Translations under genes and position numbers: made by a program
Shown: piece by piece, positions 63,187 through 64,000 of the stretch
Numbering within the stretch: position 1 is the stretch's first letter
Layout: every line of letters begins with the position of its first letter
The notes under the pieces: generated by a model
What the model was told of the DNA's origin: nothing
Databases searched by the model: none
The model's input: the letters and a program-made list of their open reading frames with translations, nothing else
From: Monilinia fructicola
Taxonomy: Eukaryota > Ascomycota > Leotiomycetes > Helotiales > Sclerotiniaceae
Assembly (NCBI GenBank): GCA_008692225.1
Contig: VICG01000015.1
Location: 1,257,001-1,321,000, forward strand
Length of the DNA: 64,000 nt
Direction of reading: 5' to 3'

Positions 63187-64000
63187 ATGGCCGTTGCAAC
63201 TAAGTTGGCAACTACTTCAATCATGGAGGATCAACCACCAAAGGGAATACCAAATGATGGAACAGGTAAGGTTTGAACCATCCTAGAGCTATAATCAAGT
63301 ACTGATCAGTCTAGGTGTTATCCAGCTTGATCCATGGCTTGAACCATTCAGAGATTCTTTAAAGCACCGATTCTCGAAAGCGCAAGACTGGATTAAAACC
63401 ATCGATGATACTGAAGGTGGTCTTGAGAAATTCAGCAGAGTTCGTAAAGCTATGATGGACCCTTGCTCAGAACTAATCATACCAGGGCACGGAGAAGTTT
63501 GGATTCAATGTCGACAAGAACAACAATATTACATATAGAGAATGGGCTCCGAATGCAACTCAAGCATTCTTGATTGGTGAATTTAGTATTTCTCTCCTTT
63601 CCCAACTGCTGAAGCGTTGCGCATTAACATTATCTAGATGATTGGAACCGCGAATCACACCCTATGAAAAAGGACCCATTCGGCGTTTTTGAGATCGTTG
63701 TATCAGCAAAGAATGGCAAACCAGCCATAGCACATAATTCTAAAGTCAAGGTCAGTCGTTCTGACAATATCTACGCCGTTACCCCTCACTGACCCCACCA
63801 GATCTCCTTGATTACCCCTTCCGGTGAACGAATTGAACGAATTCCGGCATGGATCAAATATGTCACACAAGATCTCGCCGTCTCCCCCGTTTACGATGCT
63901 AGATTCTGGAACCCCCCTCAATCCGAACGATATGTCTTCAAAAACCCCAGACCGAAGAAGCCAGAGAGCGTTAGGGTATATGAGGCACACGTTGGGATTT
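63187..64000 (+). CDS. GLC3: Glycogen branching enzyme, 5' part (GH13 with CBM48)
   Basis: Cytosolic enzyme that makes the alpha-1,6 branches of glycogen. Exons in the window are 63187-63265, 63315-63439, 63486-63585, 63638-63750 and 63802 to the window end, giving about 205 residues in frame. Start [19 protein letters not shown]. After [20 protein letters not shown] comes the carbohydrate-binding CBM48 module ([20 protein letters not shown], then [14 protein letters not shown] and [15 protein letters not shown]), then [34 protein letters not shown] and [10 protein letters not shown], which begins the GH13 barrel. The catalytic residues lie beyond the end. All introns fit GT...AG and all phases agree. 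No indels. Together with gsy1 at the other end it supplies both glycogen-building activities. Confidence 0.94.

Overview
The window is nuclear DNA of a filamentous ascomycete, most likely a leotiomycete (Botrytis/Sclerotinia-like). The reasons are short introns (about 45-150 bp) with fungal GT...CTAAC...AG signals, fungal-only families (2EXR, hybrid histidine kinase, HDA1 with an Arb2-like tail, LicD/Mnn4-like protein), long microsatellite-rich intergenic DNA and an almost pure A/T block that looks like RIP. Species assignment is inference. No rRNA or tRNA gene was recognised by eye.

Layout, left to right: glycogen synthase (gsy1, +, 1066-3441); repeat-rich spacer; a broken 2EXR-domain gene (+, 6801-7990); a broken multi-pass membrane protein gene (+, about 9023-10630); long spacer; secreted LicD-family protein (+, 16096-17259); a poorly resolved membrane protein gene on the minus strand (about 19946-20565); an EDC4-like mRNA-decapping scaffold (+, 22357-27208); spacer; an orphan membrane protein (-, 32384-34436); an AT-rich element with 41-bp terminal inverted repeats (35543-36547); a proline-rich orphan protein (+, 36962-38489); a hybrid histidine kinase (-, 39331-43208); an F-box-like protein (-, 44028-45170); class II histone deacetylase (hda1, -, 46280-48714); GAPDH (-, 50813-51951); about 4.4 kb of microsatellites; cytochrome c oxidase subunit V (cox5, +, 56353-57232); mitochondrial ClpX homologue (mcx1, -, 58940-60884); AT-rich DNA with a six-copy 73-bp minisatellite; and the 5' part of glycogen branching enzyme (+, from 63187, running off the end).

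Functionally this is a normal euchromatic stretch of mostly housekeeping genes: glycogen synthesis at both ends, glycolysis (GAPDH), respiration (cox5), mitochondrial AAA+ unfoldase (mcx1), chromatin (hda1), mRNA decay (EDC4-like) and signalling (histidine kinase). No biosynthetic cluster is evident.

Two observations dominate. First, gsy1, EDC4-like, GAPDH, the histidine kinase and others are interrupted by single-base indels that nearly all fall in short homopolymers, while their sequence stays conserved on both sides. This points to uncorrected sequencing or assembly errors rather than gene death, so the frames should be repaired from reads before any gene here is called a pseudogene. Second, the intergenic DNA holds structure worth following: the inverted-repeat element with a direct repeat inside each terminus, the 73-bp minisatellite with a C/T bias along the array, and two strongly over-represented short motifs (TACGGAGTA and ACCTAGGTA).
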